The notes under the pieces are model-generated. The model worked only from the letters and a program-made list of their open reading frames with translations. It had not been told where the DNA came from and did no database searches. From NCBI GenBank assembly GCA_902593285.1, contig CACJHW010000002.1, forward strand, positions 206,810 to 270,809: 64,000 nucleotides of DNA, read 5' to 3'. A program made the position numbers and the translations under genes. Source of the stretch: an uncultured Pelagibacteraceae bacterium (GTDB lineage Bacteria; Pseudomonadota; Alphaproteobacteria; Pelagibacterales; Pelagibacteraceae). Positions 44,095 to 54,757 of the stretch are shown in pieces (the first letter of the stretch is position 1; each line of letters starts with the position of its first letter).

Positions 44095-44478
44095 ATGAAT
44101 ATTTTAGATTTTGTAATGGTGGGGTCTAATGACTATGAAAAGTCTAGTAAGTTTTATGATGTTATACTTGAACCATTAAAATTAAAAAAAACTTTAAAGA
44201 CTGAAAAATATATTGGTTATTCTTATTTAGGTGAACCAGAAAAAGTAATTTTTTATATTACAAACCCAGTAAATGGTAAACCAGCAACTTTTGGCAATGG
44301 AACACAAATTACTTTATTAGCAGATTGTAAAGAAGCGGTTGAAAAATTTTATGAAATTGCAATTTCTAAGGGTGCAGTTGATGAAGGAGCTCCAGGGGTC
44401 AGAAAAGATGGAAATTATTATGCTTATATTCGTGATTTAGATGGAAATAAGATTGCTGCTAAAAGTATTTTAAAATAA
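44095..44478 (+). CDS. Glyoxalase/VOC family protein
   Basis: This 127-residue protein is a single-chain vicinal-oxygen-chelate protein: start ILDFVMVGSNDYEKSSKFYDVILEPL, middle YLGEPEKVIFYITNP, end YYAYIRDLDGNKIAAKS. The final DxDGNKI is the typical C-terminal VOC strand. Substrate unknown; such proteins range from dioxygenases to resistance proteins and lyases. It follows the cupin gene after 16 bases and precedes a glutathione-related GFA gene by 11 bases. Confidence 0.85.
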   Translation: MNILDFVMVGSNDYEKSSKFYDVILEPLKLKKTLKTEKYIGYSYLGEPEKVIFYITNPVNGKPATFGNGTQITLLADCKEAVEKFYEIAISKGAVDEGAPGVRKDGNYYAYIRDLDGNKIAAKSILK

Positions 44479-44489
44479 AAAGGAGTTAT

Positions 44490-44855
44490 ATGAAATTAAA
44501 TTGTCATTGTGGAGCTGTAGAGGCAGAAATAAATGCTACAGTAAATGAACTTGCAAAAATTGTAAGATGTAATTGTTCAATTTGTAAAAGAAAAAATGCA
44601 ACAATGGGGATGGTTAAAAATGAAGACTTTAAAGTTACCAAAGGAGAAGATAAATTAAAACTTTATCAATATCATACTAAAGTTGCAAACCATTACTTTT
44701 GTACTGAATGTGGAATTTATACTCATCACAATCCAAGAAGTGCACCAGCTATGACTGGATTTAATTTAGGTTGTGTGGATGAAGTTAAAGTAGATGATTT
44801 AAAAGAAGTAGCTAACTTTGATGGTCTTAACCATCCAATGGATCAAGAAAAATAA
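44490..44855 (+). CDS. GFA family protein (glutathione-dependent formaldehyde-activating-like)
   Basis: This 121-residue zinc protein has the GFA cysteine pattern: CHCGAVEAEI (residues 4-6), CNCSICKRKNA and CTECGIYTHH. Members either bind formaldehyde-glutathione adducts or have related unknown roles, and the activity of the original enzyme is disputed. It belongs to the family by motif; function here cannot be set. It precedes the glycerate kinase gene by 7 bases. Confidence 0.88.
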   Translation: MKLNCHCGAVEAEINATVNELAKIVRCNCSICKRKNATMGMVKNEDFKVTKGEDKLKLYQYHTKVANHYFCTECGIYTHHNPRSAPAMTGFNLGCVDEVKVDDLKEVANFDGLNHPMDQEK

Positions 44856-44862
44856 AAGTTCA

Positions 44863-45792
44863 ATGAAATTATCTGAAGAGTGTTTTAAGAAAGTTAAAAA
44901 AGATTGTTTTAAATTTATTAAATTACAAGAAACTTCAACTGAAAAGTTTGGTAATAAAGATAAGATGTTAAAGTCTTTCTTGATACCTGTAAGTTTTTGG
45001 ATTGCAAAAAAAGCAGATAATAAAAAACCTTACTTTGTTGGTTTAGCTGGAGGACAAGGAACAGGCAAAACAACTATTAGCTCCATAATAAAGATAATAT
45101 TGGAAAAGTATTTTAAATTGAAAGTATTCAAGATCTCTATTGATGATTTTTATAAAACTAGAAAAGAAAGAATAGCATTATCAAAAAAAGTACACCCGAT
45201 GCTGCTTACTAGAGGAGTTCCTGGAACTCATGATATCAATATGATGTTGGATTTCTTTAAAAAATCTAAAGCAAAAAAATTTAAAAAAATGAAATTACCA
45301 AATTTTAACAAGGCAATTGATGACAGATTTCCTAAAAACAAATGGAACAAAATTAATAAAAGACCAGATGTTATTATTTTTGAAGGATGGTGTGTTGGAG
45401 CGAGAGCGGAAGTTAATAAGACGTTAAAAAAATCTATTAATTCGATGGAAAAAGCTAATGATGGTAAATTAGTTTGGAGAAAATATGTAAATCAACAACT
45501 AAAAACTAAGTATAAAAAGTTATATTCTCAGTTAAATTGCATGATTTACTTAAAAGCAAAAAACTTTAGTTTATTACAAAAATGGAGATTAAAGCAGGAA
45601 CATAAATTATGGTTAAAAACGAAGAAAAAAGGCGGTCATAAAATAATGAGTAAAGGGGACGTAATAAATTTTATGCAAACCTACCAAAGAATTACTCAAA
45701 ATATGTTTAAAAATATGCCCAAATACGCATCTATAATTTTAAATTTAAACAGTAACCATCAAATTAAAACTGCTGTATATAAATCGAAATGA
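44863..45792 (+). CDS. D-glycerate 3-kinase-like P-loop kinase
   Basis: This protein has 309 residues from the ATG at 44863. The Walker A is AGGQGTGKTT (62-71), followed by ISIDDFYKTRKER and a HPMLLTRGVPGTHDI loop, which is the plant/cyanobacterial glycerate 3-kinase (GLYK) pattern, itself related to pantothenate/uridine kinases. It would phosphorylate D-glycerate to 3-phosphoglycerate, the exit from glycolate/serine-type carbon assimilation. An upstream start at 44818 overlaps the GFA gene and adds 15 unlikely residues. Its stop overlaps tolC by 4 bases. Confidence 0.82.
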   Translation: MKLSEECFKKVKKDCFKFIKLQETSTEKFGNKDKMLKSFLIPVSFWIAKKADNKKPYFVGLAGGQGTGKTTISSIIKIILEKYFKLKVFKISIDDFYKTRKERIALSKKVHPMLLTRGVPGTHDINMMLDFFKKSKAKKFKKMKLPNFNKAIDDRFPKNKWNKINKRPDVIIFEGWCVGARAEVNKTLKKSINSMEKANDGKLVWRKYVNQQLKTKYKKLYSQLNCMIYLKAKNFSLLQKWRLKQEHKLWLKTKKKGGHKIMSKGDVINFMQTYQRITQNMFKNMPKYASIILNLNSNHQIKTAVYKSK

Positions 45793-47081
45793 AAAAAATA
45801 TTTATCATAGTTATTGCATCGATATTCTATTTTAGTAACGCATTTGCGGTTACCCTTCTTGATGCATTAAATCAAACCTATAAAAATAATATTCAATTAA
45901 ACGCTGAAAGAGAGAATATTAAAGTTTCAGAGGAAGATATTAATATTTCTAAAGCAGATTATAAACCCTCATTGACATTAAGTGGGTCTAAAAGTTTTGA
46001 AGATACTAACAAATTGACAAATCAAAGTGGAGGAGATGCGAGTGTCAGTGATGTAGACCCTTTTACAACTTCGATTAAATTAGAACAAACATTGCTTGAT
46101 TATGGAAGAGATCTTACACTTGAAAAAAATATTACTGCTTTAGATTTAGCTAAAGCAAAATTAATTAAAAAAGAACAAGATATCCTATATAAAGCTATCG
46201 ATGCTTTTACAAATTTAATTTTAGCTAGAGAAACTCTTGATATTAATGCAAAAAATTTAAATCTTTTAATCAGACAAGTTGAAAATGATCAAATTAGAAG
46301 AGACAGAGGTCAAATTACAAATACTGACTTAGCACAATCAGAATCGTCTCTTGCAGGAGCTCAAGCTCAATTTGCAAAATCAAAAAGTGATTTGTTAATC
46401 AGTAAACTTAATTATGAAAATATTATTGGAAAAATAAGTGATCCAAACCAATTGCGGAAAAATTCAAGAGCAATAGTTAGTATTCCAAAATCTTTAAATG
46501 AAGCAATTAGTCTATCAAAACAAAACAATCCAGATATTAAAATAGCAAAATTTGATTTAGCTAAAGCTGAAAAAGAGTTAGCAATTTCAGAGTCAGACTT
46601 GAAACCAACTGCTTCTTTGTCTTTAGAGAGATCTTATACTGATGATCTTAGTTCTACTTATGCTGAAAGAGAAAAGGATATATTAAAAGCAACAATTAAT
46701 TGGCCTTTTTATTCAGGTGGAAAAAAAAGATCAACTATTTCTAAAAATTCAAATTTAACTACTAGAAAAAGATTATTATTAGATGATGCTGTCAGAACAA
46801 ACGAAACGAATGTTGCAAGTGCATGGTCTAGCTTAGAGTCTTCAGAAAGTTTTTTAAACTCTGTTAAAGTTCAAGTAAAAGCAGCTGAAATAGCTAACGA
46901 AGGAATTGCCGCAGAATATGAAAGAGGTTCGAGAACAACTTTAGATGTTATTCAATCAAATGCCTTATTACTGGATGCTCAAATTTCTTTAGCAAGTTCC
47001 GAGAAAAACTATCTAATAGCTCAATACAATCTGCTAAAAGCAGTAGGTTTGCTCAATAGCCAATATCTAAAACTTAAGTAA
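45789..47081 (+). CDS. tolC: TolC family outer-membrane efflux/secretion channel
   Basis: This 430-residue protein has a signal peptide (MKKIFIIVIASIFYFSNAFA) and the two-fold repeated TolC architecture: TLLDALNQTYKNNIQLNAERENIKVSEEDI, then a second copy SLNEAISLSKQNNPDIKIAKFDLAKAE, with long coiled-coil helices (LILARETLDINAKNLNLL; VQVKAAEIANEGIAAEYERGSRTTLDVI). It forms the trimeric exit duct for tripartite efflux or type I secretion. No inner-membrane pump or adaptor gene is adjacent; a distant partner must exist. It is coupled by ATGA to the glycerate kinase gene. Confidence 0.92.
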   Translation: MKKIFIIVIASIFYFSNAFAVTLLDALNQTYKNNIQLNAERENIKVSEEDINISKADYKPSLTLSGSKSFEDTNKLTNQSGGDASVSDVDPFTTSIKLEQTLLDYGRDLTLEKNITALDLAKAKLIKKEQDILYKAIDAFTNLILARETLDINAKNLNLLIRQVENDQIRRDRGQITNTDLAQSESSLAGAQAQFAKSKSDLLISKLNYENIIGKISDPNQLRKNSRAIVSIPKSLNEAISLSKQNNPDIKIAKFDLAKAEKELAISESDLKPTASLSLERSYTDDLSSTYAEREKDILKATINWPFYSGGKKRSTISKNSNLTTRKRLLLDDAVRTNETNVASAWSSLESSESFLNSVKVQVKAAEIANEGIAAEYERGSRTTLDVIQSNALLLDAQISLASSEKNYLIAQYNLLKAVGLLNSQYLKLK

Positions 47082-47124
47082 ATATTTGATTTTTTAGGGT
47101 AGAAAATAAATATATTGCTAATGA

Positions 47125-47139
47125 GAACAAAATGTGTAC
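47125..47139 (+). promoter_or_regulatory. Candidate SOS (LexA-type) operator of recA
   Basis: GAAC-N7-GTAC lies 49 bases ahead of the recA ATG, after the tolC stop. It approximates the alphaproteobacterial LexA site (GAAC-N7-GAAC in this direction) with one change in the second half. The core CAAAATGTGTAC nearly matches the umuDC site (10 of 12). TTGCTA (47115-47120) with a TACATT about 16 bases later could be the recA promoter, so the operator would sit inside it. Confidence 0.5.
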
Positions 47140-47188
47140 ATTTAATTCATGATTCGAGTATTAAAAAATTTAAAAAAAGAGGCAAAAA

Positions 47189-48343
47189 ATGACGAAAAAT
47201 AACCTAAAAGTAGTTAAATCTACCAAAGATCAAGAAATAGACGTTAAAGAAAAGAACAAAGCACTAGATGCTGCAATAGCTCAAATTACAGATAATTTTG
47301 GAAAAGGCTCTGTAATGAAGCTTGGTGAAAAGAGAGCGATGGATATCGAGTCTGTTTCAACAGGTTCTTTAAGTCTTGATTTAGCTTTAGGTATTGGCGG
47401 ATTACCAAAAGGAAGAATTATTGAAGTTTATGGACCAGAGTCATCTGGAAAAACAACATTAGCATTGCAAGTTGTTGCTGAAGCTCAAAAAGCTGGAGGC
47501 ATTTGTGCATTCGTTGATGCAGAGCATGCATTAGATCCAGTTTATGCAAAAAAATTAGGTGTAAACACTGAAGAACTTTTAATTTCACAGCCAGACACTG
47601 GTGAACAAGCTTTAGAAATCGCTGATACACTAGTAAAATCAGGCTCTATTTCAGTAATCGTAATTGACTCTGTTGCAGCTTTAACTCCAAAAGCTGAAAT
47701 TGAAGGCGAGATGGGAGATCATCATGTTGGTCTTCAATCAAGATTAATGAGTCAAGCTTTAAGAAAATTAACAGGTTCAATTTCAAACACAAACACAATG
47801 ATGATTTTCATCAACCAAATCAGAATGAAAATTGGAGTTATGTTTGGAAGTCCAGAGACAACATCAGGTGGTAATGCACTTAAGTTTTACTCATCTGTAA
47901 GAATGGATATTAGAAGAATTGGTGCCATCAAAGATAAAGATGAAATTATTGGTAACTCTACTAGAGTGAAAGTAGTTAAGAATAAAGTAGCACCACCATT
48001 TAAAGTTGTTGAATTTGACTTGATGTATGGAAGAGGAATTAGCAAGATGGGTGAATTAGTCGATCTTGGTTCTAAAGCAGATATAATTGAAAAATCAGGT
48101 GCATGGTATGCTTACAAAGGTGAGAAGATTGGTCAAGGTAGAGAGAATGCTAAGACTTATCTAGCTCAAAATCCTAAAGTTGCTGCAGAAATTGAAATGG
48201 CAATTAGAGAAAAAGCAGGTGTGATTTCTAAGAAAATAGAAGGAAATCCAATCGATCCTGAAAAATTAGAGAAAGAGAAGAAAGTAGCTGAAAAAGAAGA
48301 AGCCGCAAAAGCAGAAGCTACTCCTCCATCTAAAAAGAATTAA
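47189..48343 (+). CDS. recA: Recombinase RecA
   Basis: RecA forms filaments on single-stranded DNA for recombination and SOS induction. The 384-residue protein has an N-terminal extension of about 22 residues compared with E. coli RecA, the Walker [11 protein letters not shown] (82-91), the [15 protein letters not shown] [35 protein letters not shown] (loop L1 region), [23 protein letters not shown] (loop L2) and a Lys/Glu/Ala-rich C-tail. It stands alone between tolC and alaS with a terminator behind it. Confidence 0.99.
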   Translation: MTKNNLKVVKSTKDQEIDVKEKNKALDAAIAQITDNFGKGSVMKLGEKRAMDIESVSTGSLSLDLALGIGGLPKGRIIEVYGPESSGKTTLALQVVAEAQKAGGICAFVDAEHALDPVYAKKLGVNTEELLISQPDTGEQALEIADTLVKSGSISVIVIDSVAALTPKAEIEGEMGDHHVGLQSRLMSQALRKLTGSISNTNTMMIFINQIRMKIGVMFGSPETTSGGNALKFYSSVRMDIRRIGAIKDKDEIIGNSTRVKVVKNKVAPPFKVVEFDLMYGRGISKMGELVDLGSKADIIEKSGAWYAYKGEKIGQGRENAKTYLAQNPKVAAEIEMAIREKAGVISKKIEGNPIDPEKLEKEKKVAEKEEAAKAEATPPSKKN

Positions 48344-48362
48344 TAGGTCATCTTTATTAATA

Positions 48363-48390
48363 AAAGGCGCTTAAATTAAGCGCCTTTTTT
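48363..48390 (+). terminator. Rho-independent terminator after recA
   Basis: AAAGGCGCTT pairs with AAGCGCCTTT across a loop AAATT, followed by a run of T. It lies 20 bases after the recA stop and upstream of alaS. Confidence 0.93.
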
Positions 48391-48436
48391 CCCTTCGATA
48401 ACTAGACATAGAATAAAAAAGCTGTATTTTAAAAAT

Positions 48437-51103
48437 ATGGCAGACAAAACACTCAATGAAATAAGAAATACTTTCTTAAAGTATTTTGAAAAGAACGATC
48501 ATAAGATTGTGGAATCTAGTAATTTAGTTCCAAATAATGATCCCACATTGATGTTTGCCAATTCAGGGATGGTTCAATTTAAAAATGTCTTCACTGGATT
48601 AGAAAAAAGAGATTATGTAAGAGCAACTACATCACAAAAATGTGTAAGGGCAGGTGGGAAGCATAACGATTTAGAAAATGTTGGTTACACACCAAGGCAC
48701 CACACTTTCTTTGAGATGTTAGGAAATTTTTCTTTTGGTGATTATTTTAAAGAGCAAGCAATTCATTATGCATGGGATTTAATAACCAAAGATTTTGGAA
48801 TAGATCAAAACAGGCTGTACGTAACAGTATTCCACGAGGATGATGAGGCCTTCAATTTTTGGAAGAAAATAGCGGGTTTTAGCGATGATAGAATAATTAG
48901 AATTGCTACATCGGATAATTTTTGGTCAATGGGTGAGACAGGTCCATGTGGCCCTTGTTCAGAAATCTTTTTTGACCACGGAGATCATTTACCAGGAGGT
49001 TTACCTGGATCCAAAGATGAGGATGGAGATAGATTTATAGAAATTTGGAACCTGGTCTTTATGCAGTTCGAACAAATTACTAAAGATAAAAGAATTAATC
49101 TTCCAAAACCATCAGTTGATACTGGAATGGGATTAGAGAGAATTGCAGCTTTATTGCAAGGTTCACATGATAACTATGAAACAGATCATTTCAAAAAAAT
49201 AATTGGCTCTGCATCTGAAATTACAAAAGTTAAATCAGATAAATCTAATCTAGCTAGTTTTAGAGTGATAGCTGATCACTTAAGAGCAAGTTCATTTTTA
49301 ATAGCTGAAGGTGTTTTACCCTCAAATGAGGGAAGAGGATATGTTCTTAGAAGAATTATGAGAAGAGGGATGAGACATTCCCATTTACTAGGATCTAAGG
49401 AACCAGTTTTTTATAATTTGTTTGATACTCTTAAAAATGAAATGTCTGGAAACTATCCAGAGCTAGTTAGAGCCGAGTCTTTAATCAAAGAAACTTTAAA
49501 AATGGAAGAAGAAAAATTTTTAGTTCTTTTAGATAGAGGAATAAAAATTTTAAATGATGAAATATCAAAAATTGATAAAGTCTTACCTGGTGAAGTAGCT
49601 TTTAAATTATATGATACTTATGGTTTCCCATTAGATCTTACAGAAGATATTTTAAGAAACAAATCAATGTCAATTGATACTAAAAAGTTTCAATCTTTGA
49701 TGAAAGAAAGTAGAGAGCTCGCTAAGAAAAATTGGAAAGGTTCTGGCGATGCAGCTGTTGAAGATATTTGGTTTGGAATAAAAGATAAAATTGAGCCAAC
49801 TGAATTCTTAGGATACGAGACTAACCAAGCTGAAGGTGTCGTATTATCTCTCTTAAAAGATAATAAAGAAGTTGATCAATTAAAACAAAATGATGAAGGT
49901 ATGATTATAGTAAATCAAACGCCTTTCTATGGTGAGTCAGGTGGACAAGTTGGTGATACTGGTGAAATAATCTCGAATGATTTTAAATTTGAAGTAACTG
50001 ATGTTCAAAAAAAATTAGGTGATTTATTTGTTCATTATGGAAAGGTAAAGAGTGGATCTATAAAACTACAGGAAAGTGTGGAACTAAAAATTGATGTTGA
50101 AAGAAGGGATAATACACGTGCTTATCACTCAGCAACCCATTTATTGCACGAGTCTTTACGAAGAGTTCTTGGTACTCATGTAACCCAAAAAGGATCTTTA
50201 GTAGAGCCAAGCAGATTAAGATTTGATTTCAGCCATATGAAGCCAATTTTGAATGAAGAAATTGATAAAATAGAAAACTTTGTAAACACAATGGTCTCTA
50301 AAAAATCTGATGTAAAAACTAGATTAATGACACCTGATGAAGCTGTTGAAAACGGTGCTTTAGCATTATTTGGTGAAAAATATGGCGATGAGGTAAGGGT
50401 TCTTTCGATGGGGGATGAAGATGGCAAGTATTTTTCTACTGAACTATGTGGTGGAACGCACGTCAAAAACACTGGGGATATTGGTAAATTTAAGATTGTG
50501 AGCCAATCATCTATTGCTGCAGGGGTTAGAAGAATAGAGGCATTAAGAGATAAACAATTAGAGGAATATTTAAAAAATAAAGAGAAATTATCAAATCTAT
50601 CTGCAGAAAAAGATGAGGAAGCAATTAAAGATTTAAGTCAGCAAATTATTAAATTAGGTGGAAAACCAAGTTTAGAAGAAACTGACCAGAAAACTTTAAT
50701 TAAAAACTTAACTAAACAATTAGAGACTATTTCAGTAAATGCAATTTTAGAAGATAAATCAAAAAATATTATTAAAGACGAAGAAATTAATGGAGTTAAA
50801 TTAAGACTTCAAAGAATAGATGGATTGCCTCCAAAAGAATTAAGAAAACTTGTAGATAAAGGTAAAAAAGAGTTAAGCGAAGGCATTGTTGTTGTATTTG
50901 CTAATAAAGATGACAAGGTTGGGTTAGCAGTTGGAGTAACAGATAATTTAATTAACAAGTTTGATGCAGTTAAATTTGTAAAAGTTGGATCTGATATAAT
51001 CGGCGGCAAGGGTGGAGGAGGAAGAAAAGACTTTGCCCAAGCTGGTGGACAGGATCAATCAAAAATTGAAGAAGCTTTCGAAAAAATTAAGAGTTTAATT
51101 TAA
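48437..51103 (+). CDS. alaS: Alanyl-tRNA synthetase
   Basis: AlaS charges tRNA-Ala and edits mischarged serine and glycine. The 888-residue length is normal. Domains in order are the class II aminoacylation core ([61 protein letters not shown]), the editing domain with [16 protein letters not shown] and [10 protein letters not shown] (zinc residues), and a glycine-rich C-terminal domain ([16 protein letters not shown]). Its stop overlaps the opposing icd stop by 9 bases. Confidence 0.98.
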   Translation: MADKTLNEIRNTFLKYFEKNDHKIVESSNLVPNNDPTLMFANSGMVQFKNVFTGLEKRDYVRATTSQKCVRAGGKHNDLENVGYTPRHHTFFEMLGNFSFGDYFKEQAIHYAWDLITKDFGIDQNRLYVTVFHEDDEAFNFWKKIAGFSDDRIIRIATSDNFWSMGETGPCGPCSEIFFDHGDHLPGGLPGSKDEDGDRFIEIWNLVFMQFEQITKDKRINLPKPSVDTGMGLERIAALLQGSHDNYETDHFKKIIGSASEITKVKSDKSNLASFRVIADHLRASSFLIAEGVLPSNEGRGYVLRRIMRRGMRHSHLLGSKEPVFYNLFDTLKNEMSGNYPELVRAESLIKETLKMEEEKFLVLLDRGIKILNDEISKIDKVLPGEVAFKLYDTYGFPLDLTEDILRNKSMSIDTKKFQSLMKESRELAKKNWKGSGDAAVEDIWFGIKDKIEPTEFLGYETNQAEGVVLSLLKDNKEVDQLKQNDEGMIIVNQTPFYGESGGQVGDTGEIISNDFKFEVTDVQKKLGDLFVHYGKVKSGSIKLQESVELKIDVERRDNTRAYHSATHLLHESLRRVLGTHVTQKGSLVEPSRLRFDFSHMKPILNEEIDKIENFVNTMVSKKSDVKTRLMTPDEAVENGALALFGEKYGDEVRVLSMGDEDGKYFSTELCGGTHVKNTGDIGKFKIVSQSSIAAGVRRIEALRDKQLEEYLKNKEKLSNLSAEKDEEAIKDLSQQIIKLGGKPSLEETDQKTLIKNLTKQLETISVNAILEDKSKNIIKDEEINGVKLRLQRIDGLPPKELRKLVDKGKKELSEGIVVVFANKDDKVGLAVGVTDNLINKFDAVKFVKVGSDIIGGKGGGGRKDFAQAGGQDQSKIEEAFEKIKSLI

Positions 51104-52309
51104 TTTCTTTTTTAAATTACCGTCAATTTCGTCTAAAAACTGATTGGTAGTTAAATACTTGCTATCAGGGCCAATAAGAATTGCCAAATCTTTTGTCATT
51201 GATCCACTTTCTACGCATTCAATACAAACTTTTTCTAAAGTTTGTGCAAATTTAATTAGTGCATCATTATTATCTAACTTACCTCTATGAGCTAATCCTC
51301 TTGTCCAAGCAAAAATTGATGCAATTGGGTTTGTTGAAGTTTCTTTTCCTTGTTGATGCATCCTATAATGTCTTGTTACTGTACCGTGTGCAGCTTCTGC
51401 CTCCATTATTTTCCCATCTGGAGTTAACAATGTACTTGTCATTAATCCTAAAGATCCATAACCTTGTGCCATAGTATCAGACTGAACATCACCATCATAA
51501 TTTTTGCATGCCCAAATATATTTACCACTCCACTTCATTGCACATGCAACCATATCATCAATTAATCTGTGTTCGTAAGTTAAATTATTTTTTTCAAATT
51601 CACTTTTGTATTCTTTGTCAAAAATTTCTTGGAAAATATCTTTAAATCTTCCATCGTATTGCTTTAGAATTGTATTTTTCGTGGACATATAAACAGGCCA
51701 TTTTTTAATTAACCCATAACTGAAACAAGATCTTGCAAAATCTTCAATAGACTTATCTAAATTATACATTGATAAAGCCACACCAGGACCTGTAAAGTTA
51801 AATACCTCATATTTAATTTCATCTTTACCATCTTCTGATGTCCACTTCACTTCCATTTTTCCTTTTCCAGGAACTTTAAAATCTGTTGCTCTATATTGAT
51901 CACCAAATGCATGTCTTCCAATAATTACTGGATCTGTCCAAGAAGGAACAAGTTTTGGAATATTTTTACAAATAATTGGTTCTCTAAATACTGTTCCTCC
52001 AATTATATTTCTTATGGTTCCGTTTGGAGACCTCCACATTTTTTTTAAATCAAATTCTTCTACTCTTGCTTCATCAGGGGTGATTGTTGCACATTTTATT
52101 CCAACACCAATTTTTTTAATAGCATTCGCAGAGTCTATTGTGATCTGATCGTCTGTATTATCTCTGCTTTTCATCCCTAAATCGTAGTATTCAATGCCAA
52201 GATCTAAATATGGAAGGATTAATTTGTTTTTGATGAACTCCCATATAATTCGTGTCATTTCATCGCCATCCAGCTCTACTACTGGGTTATTTACCTTGAT
52301 TTTGCTCAT
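51095..52309 (-). CDS. icd: Isocitrate dehydrogenase [NADP+], eukaryote-like dimeric type
   Basis: This 404-residue TCA-cycle enzyme oxidises isocitrate to 2-oxoglutarate. Its sequence pattern ([40 protein letters not shown] [53 protein letters not shown]) is that of the IDH1/2-like subfamily found in many Alphaproteobacteria rather than E. coli Icd. Phosphate and substrate arginines are in RHAFGDQYR. It stands alone on this strand; a 76-base gap separates it from psd. Confidence 0.97.
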   Translation of the reverse strand: MSKIKVNNPVVELDGDEMTRIIWEFIKNKLILPYLDLGIEYYDLGMKSRDNTDDQITIDSANAIKKIGVGIKCATITPDEARVEEFDLKKMWRSPNGTIRNIIGGTVFREPIICKNIPKLVPSWTDPVIIGRHAFGDQYRATDFKVPGKGKMEVKWTSEDGKDEIKYEVFNFTGPGVALSMYNLDKSIEDFARSCFSYGLIKKWPVYMSTKNTILKQYDGRFKDIFQEIFDKEYKSEFEKNNLTYEHRLIDDMVACAMKWSGKYIWACKNYDGDVQSDTMAQGYGSLGLMTSTLLTPDGKIMEAEAAHGTVTRHYRMHQQGKETSTNPIASIFAWTRGLAHRGKLDNNDALIKFAQTLEKVCIECVESGSMTKDLAILIGPDSKYLTTNQFLDEIDGNLKKKLN

Positions 52310-52385
52310 TAAATAAAAATTATCTTAATAATTGAATTTAACCATTTTATATACATATTAATCGAAATTTAGCAAATAGAAGAAT

Positions 52386-53033
52386 ATGTTTAGTAAGATA
52401 TTTCCAAAGATTCATACTGAAGGCTATAAGTTTATAGTAATAGCTGTATTCATAACTATTATTTTTCTGATTATTAATAATTTTTTAGGATTAATAGGAA
52501 TATTACTGACTGTCTGGGTTTATTATTTTTTTAGAGATCCAGACAGAATAATTATACGAGATGATAGTTATTTAGTTAGCCCAGCAGATGGTGAAGTAAT
52601 TAAAGTTGAGGAAGTGGATGGTCCAAAAGAACTTGGACTAGAAAATAAAAAATTTAAAAAAATAAGTATTTTTATGAATGTCTTTGATTGTCATGTTAAC
52701 AGAACACCGTGCTCAGGTATTGTTGAAGATATTTTATATAAACCAGGTAAATTTTTAAATGCATCTTTAGACAAAGCAAGCGAAGACAATGAGAGAAATT
52801 ATTATAAAATTAAAGATAAGCATGGGAATGATATTGTAGTCGTTCAAATTGCAGGATTAGTTGCAAGAAGAATAGTTTGTGAAACAAATAAAAATCAGGA
52901 ATTAAATCAAGGTGATAGAATTGGGATGATTAGATTTGGTAGTAGAGCAGATGTTTATTATGAAAATTATGAACCACTAGTTAAAGTTGGTCAAACAGCA
53001 ATTTCAGGAGAAACACTGCTGGCTAAAAATTAA
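52386..53033 (+). CDS. psd: Phosphatidylserine decarboxylase proenzyme
   Basis: This 215-residue enzyme of the short alphaproteobacterial type makes phosphatidylethanolamine. An N-terminal membrane segment (FIVIAVFITIIFLIINNFLGL) leads to YYFFRDPDR, VSPADGEV, FMNVFDCHVNRTP and the self-cleavage site Gly185-Ser186 in RFGSRADVY, where Ser becomes the pyruvoyl cofactor. The substrate comes from PssA, whose gene follows after 3 bases. Psd starts a long co-directional run to panB. Confidence 0.96.
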   Translation: MFSKIFPKIHTEGYKFIVIAVFITIIFLIINNFLGLIGILLTVWVYYFFRDPDRIIIRDDSYLVSPADGEVIKVEEVDGPKELGLENKKFKKISIFMNVFDCHVNRTPCSGIVEDILYKPGKFLNASLDKASEDNERNYYKIKDKHGNDIVVVQIAGLVARRIVCETNKNQELNQGDRIGMIRFGSRADVYYENYEPLVKVGQTAISGETLLAKN

Positions 53034-53036
53034 TTT

Positions 53037-53846
53037 ATGGAACAGCCAAAAAACAATTTAAAAATTGTTACAGATAAAAAAACTAACGCAAGAGTGATTT
53101 TACCTAACATGCTAACTCTTATTGGAGTTTGTATAGGTTTATCATCAATAAGATTTGCATTAGATGGAAAGTTTGAATTTGCAATTATAGCAATTATGTT
53201 TGCTGCTCTTATAGATGGATTAGATGGAAGAATAGCAAGATTAATTAAAGGGACATCAAAAGTTGGTAAAGAGTTAGATTCTTTAACAGATATGATAAGT
53301 TTTGGAGTAGCTCCAGCATTTATTATGTATTTCTGGAAACTAAATACATTAGGAAGGTTTGGATGGTTATTATGTTTAATATATGTAATTTGTGTTGCAT
53401 TACGTTTAGCTCGTTTCAATGTAAATACAGGTCAAGCACCTTCTTGGAGAGATAATTTTTTTGAAGGGGTTCCATCTCCAGCAGGTGGTATCTTAGTTCT
53501 AACTCCATTAATTTTTAGTCTTACAAGCTTCGATTTTATAAATATAAATTATGATATTGTTGTTCCAGTTTTTTTTATTGTAACATCTCTCTTACTGATC
53601 AGTAAATTTCCAAGTTATTCATTCAAAAAAATCGTAATTCAAAGAAAAGCAACTATTTTTCTTTTATTTGGAATAGTTTTATTTTTTGGATTACTTCTAA
53701 TATATCCATTTAATGTTATATCTATTAGTGCAATCATATACTTAGGTATTCTTCCAATTAGTTTTTTTCATTATCAAAAATCAAAAAAACAAAACGAAGA
53801 TCAGAATTATAAAGATGAAGATGATGATCTCGAAGATATTTTGTAA
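53037..53846 (+). CDS. pssA: CDP-diacylglycerol-serine O-phosphatidyltransferase
   Basis: PssA joins CDP-diacylglycerol and serine to make phosphatidylserine. The 269-residue integral membrane protein has the CDP-alcohol phosphotransferase motif DGLDGRIAR...GxxxDSLTD at about 60-87, with its four aspartates intact. Several hydrophobic helices follow, then an acidic tail (EDQNYKDEDDDLEDIL). It overlaps the next gene by one base. With psd it gives a complete PE branch. Confidence 0.96.
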   Translation: MEQPKNNLKIVTDKKTNARVILPNMLTLIGVCIGLSSIRFALDGKFEFAIIAIMFAALIDGLDGRIARLIKGTSKVGKELDSLTDMISFGVAPAFIMYFWKLNTLGRFGWLLCLIYVICVALRLARFNVNTGQAPSWRDNFFEGVPSPAGGILVLTPLIFSLTSFDFININYDIVVPVFFIVTSLLLISKFPSYSFKKIVIQRKATIFLLFGIVLFFGLLLIYPFNVISISAIIYLGILPISFFHYQKSKKQNEDQNYKDEDDDLEDIL

Positions 53847-54757
53847 TGAAAAAAAATGTCATTGTATCATTAGCTGATTCAAATTATTTCCCTTTATTAA
53901 ATGAGTTAATAGACTCTATAAAAAGATTTAAAGAGAGCTCTGAAGTTGCAATATGTATTTTGGATGCTGGCTTATCAGAGGATCAAAAAATAGAATTATC
54001 ATCAAAAGTAGATGAAATAAAATCAGCAGAGTGGGATATAAAAGTTCCAGATAGTAAAATTAAAGGGCGTGAATGGTTAAAGAGCCAAGTGTCTAGGGCT
54101 TTTCTACCCAAATATTTTCCAAGCTATAAAAAATATTTATGGATTGATTGTGATGCTTGGGTAAATGATTGGCAATCCGTTGAGATCTATTTTAAAGCGT
54201 GTGAAAATGGCAAATTAGGAATTACCCAAACTATTGGCCCAGGTTACAAGGTTACTTCTAGAGTAAATTGGGTTTTTGGAAAACTAGCAGTTATTAAATC
54301 TCAAAATTTTAAACATGCAATAAAATCTAATATTAATTTAGAAAAAGCTAGAAAGTTAGCCTTTGCTCCTCACATCAATATTGGTGTTTTTTCTTTAGAA
54401 AAAAATTCAACTTGTTGGAATTCATGGCAGAAAAATTTAAAACAAACACTTATGGGTGGAGAAATATTTGGCTCAGAACAATTAGCGATGAATATGTCTG
54501 TATATGTTGACAATGTAGGAACCGAATTTCTTCCTTTAAACTGCAATTGGATCGCTAGTAATCTTTTGCCAAAATTTGATGAGGATCAAGATACATGGGT
54601 AGAGCCTTATTTACCTAATTATAAAATTGGAATTATGCATTTAGCTGCTGGTATCTGGAAAGATAACGAAGATATGAGATTAAACAAGAATATTAAAATT
54701 GATATTCCAACTCTTACAGGTAAAATTTTAAATAAAAGTTTAAGATTTAATAATTAA
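53846..54757 (+). CDS. Putative GT-A glycosyltransferase (family 8-like)
   Basis: This 303-residue soluble protein starts VIVSLADSNYFPLLNELIDSIKRF, as GT8-type retaining transferases do, and has a DxD-like YLWIDCDAWVNDW near residues 97-108 for metal-nucleotide sugar binding. Later segments NIGVFSLEKN and GSEQLAMNMSVY (like GDQDxLN of family 8) support the assignment. The product is unknown; possibilities are lipid A or exopolysaccharide sugars. It is tucked between pssA and rlmE by one-base and zero-base junctions. Confidence 0.65.
   Translation: MKKNVIVSLADSNYFPLLNELIDSIKRFKESSEVAICILDAGLSEDQKIELSSKVDEIKSAEWDIKVPDSKIKGREWLKSQVSRAFLPKYFPSYKKYLWIDCDAWVNDWQSVEIYFKACENGKLGITQTIGPGYKVTSRVNWVFGKLAVIKSQNFKHAIKSNINLEKARKLAFAPHINIGVFSLEKNSTCWNSWQKNLKQTLMGGEIFGSEQLAMNMSVYVDNVGTEFLPLNCNWIASNLLPKFDEDQDTWVEPYLPNYKIGIMHLAAGIWKDNEDMRLNKNIKIDIPTLTGKILNKSLRFNN

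Noticed and set aside
44818..44862. Longer glycerate kinase frame starting at 44818
   Set aside because: It overlaps the GFA gene and the added residues look like an out-of-frame reading; the ATG at 44863 follows the previous stop by 7 bases.
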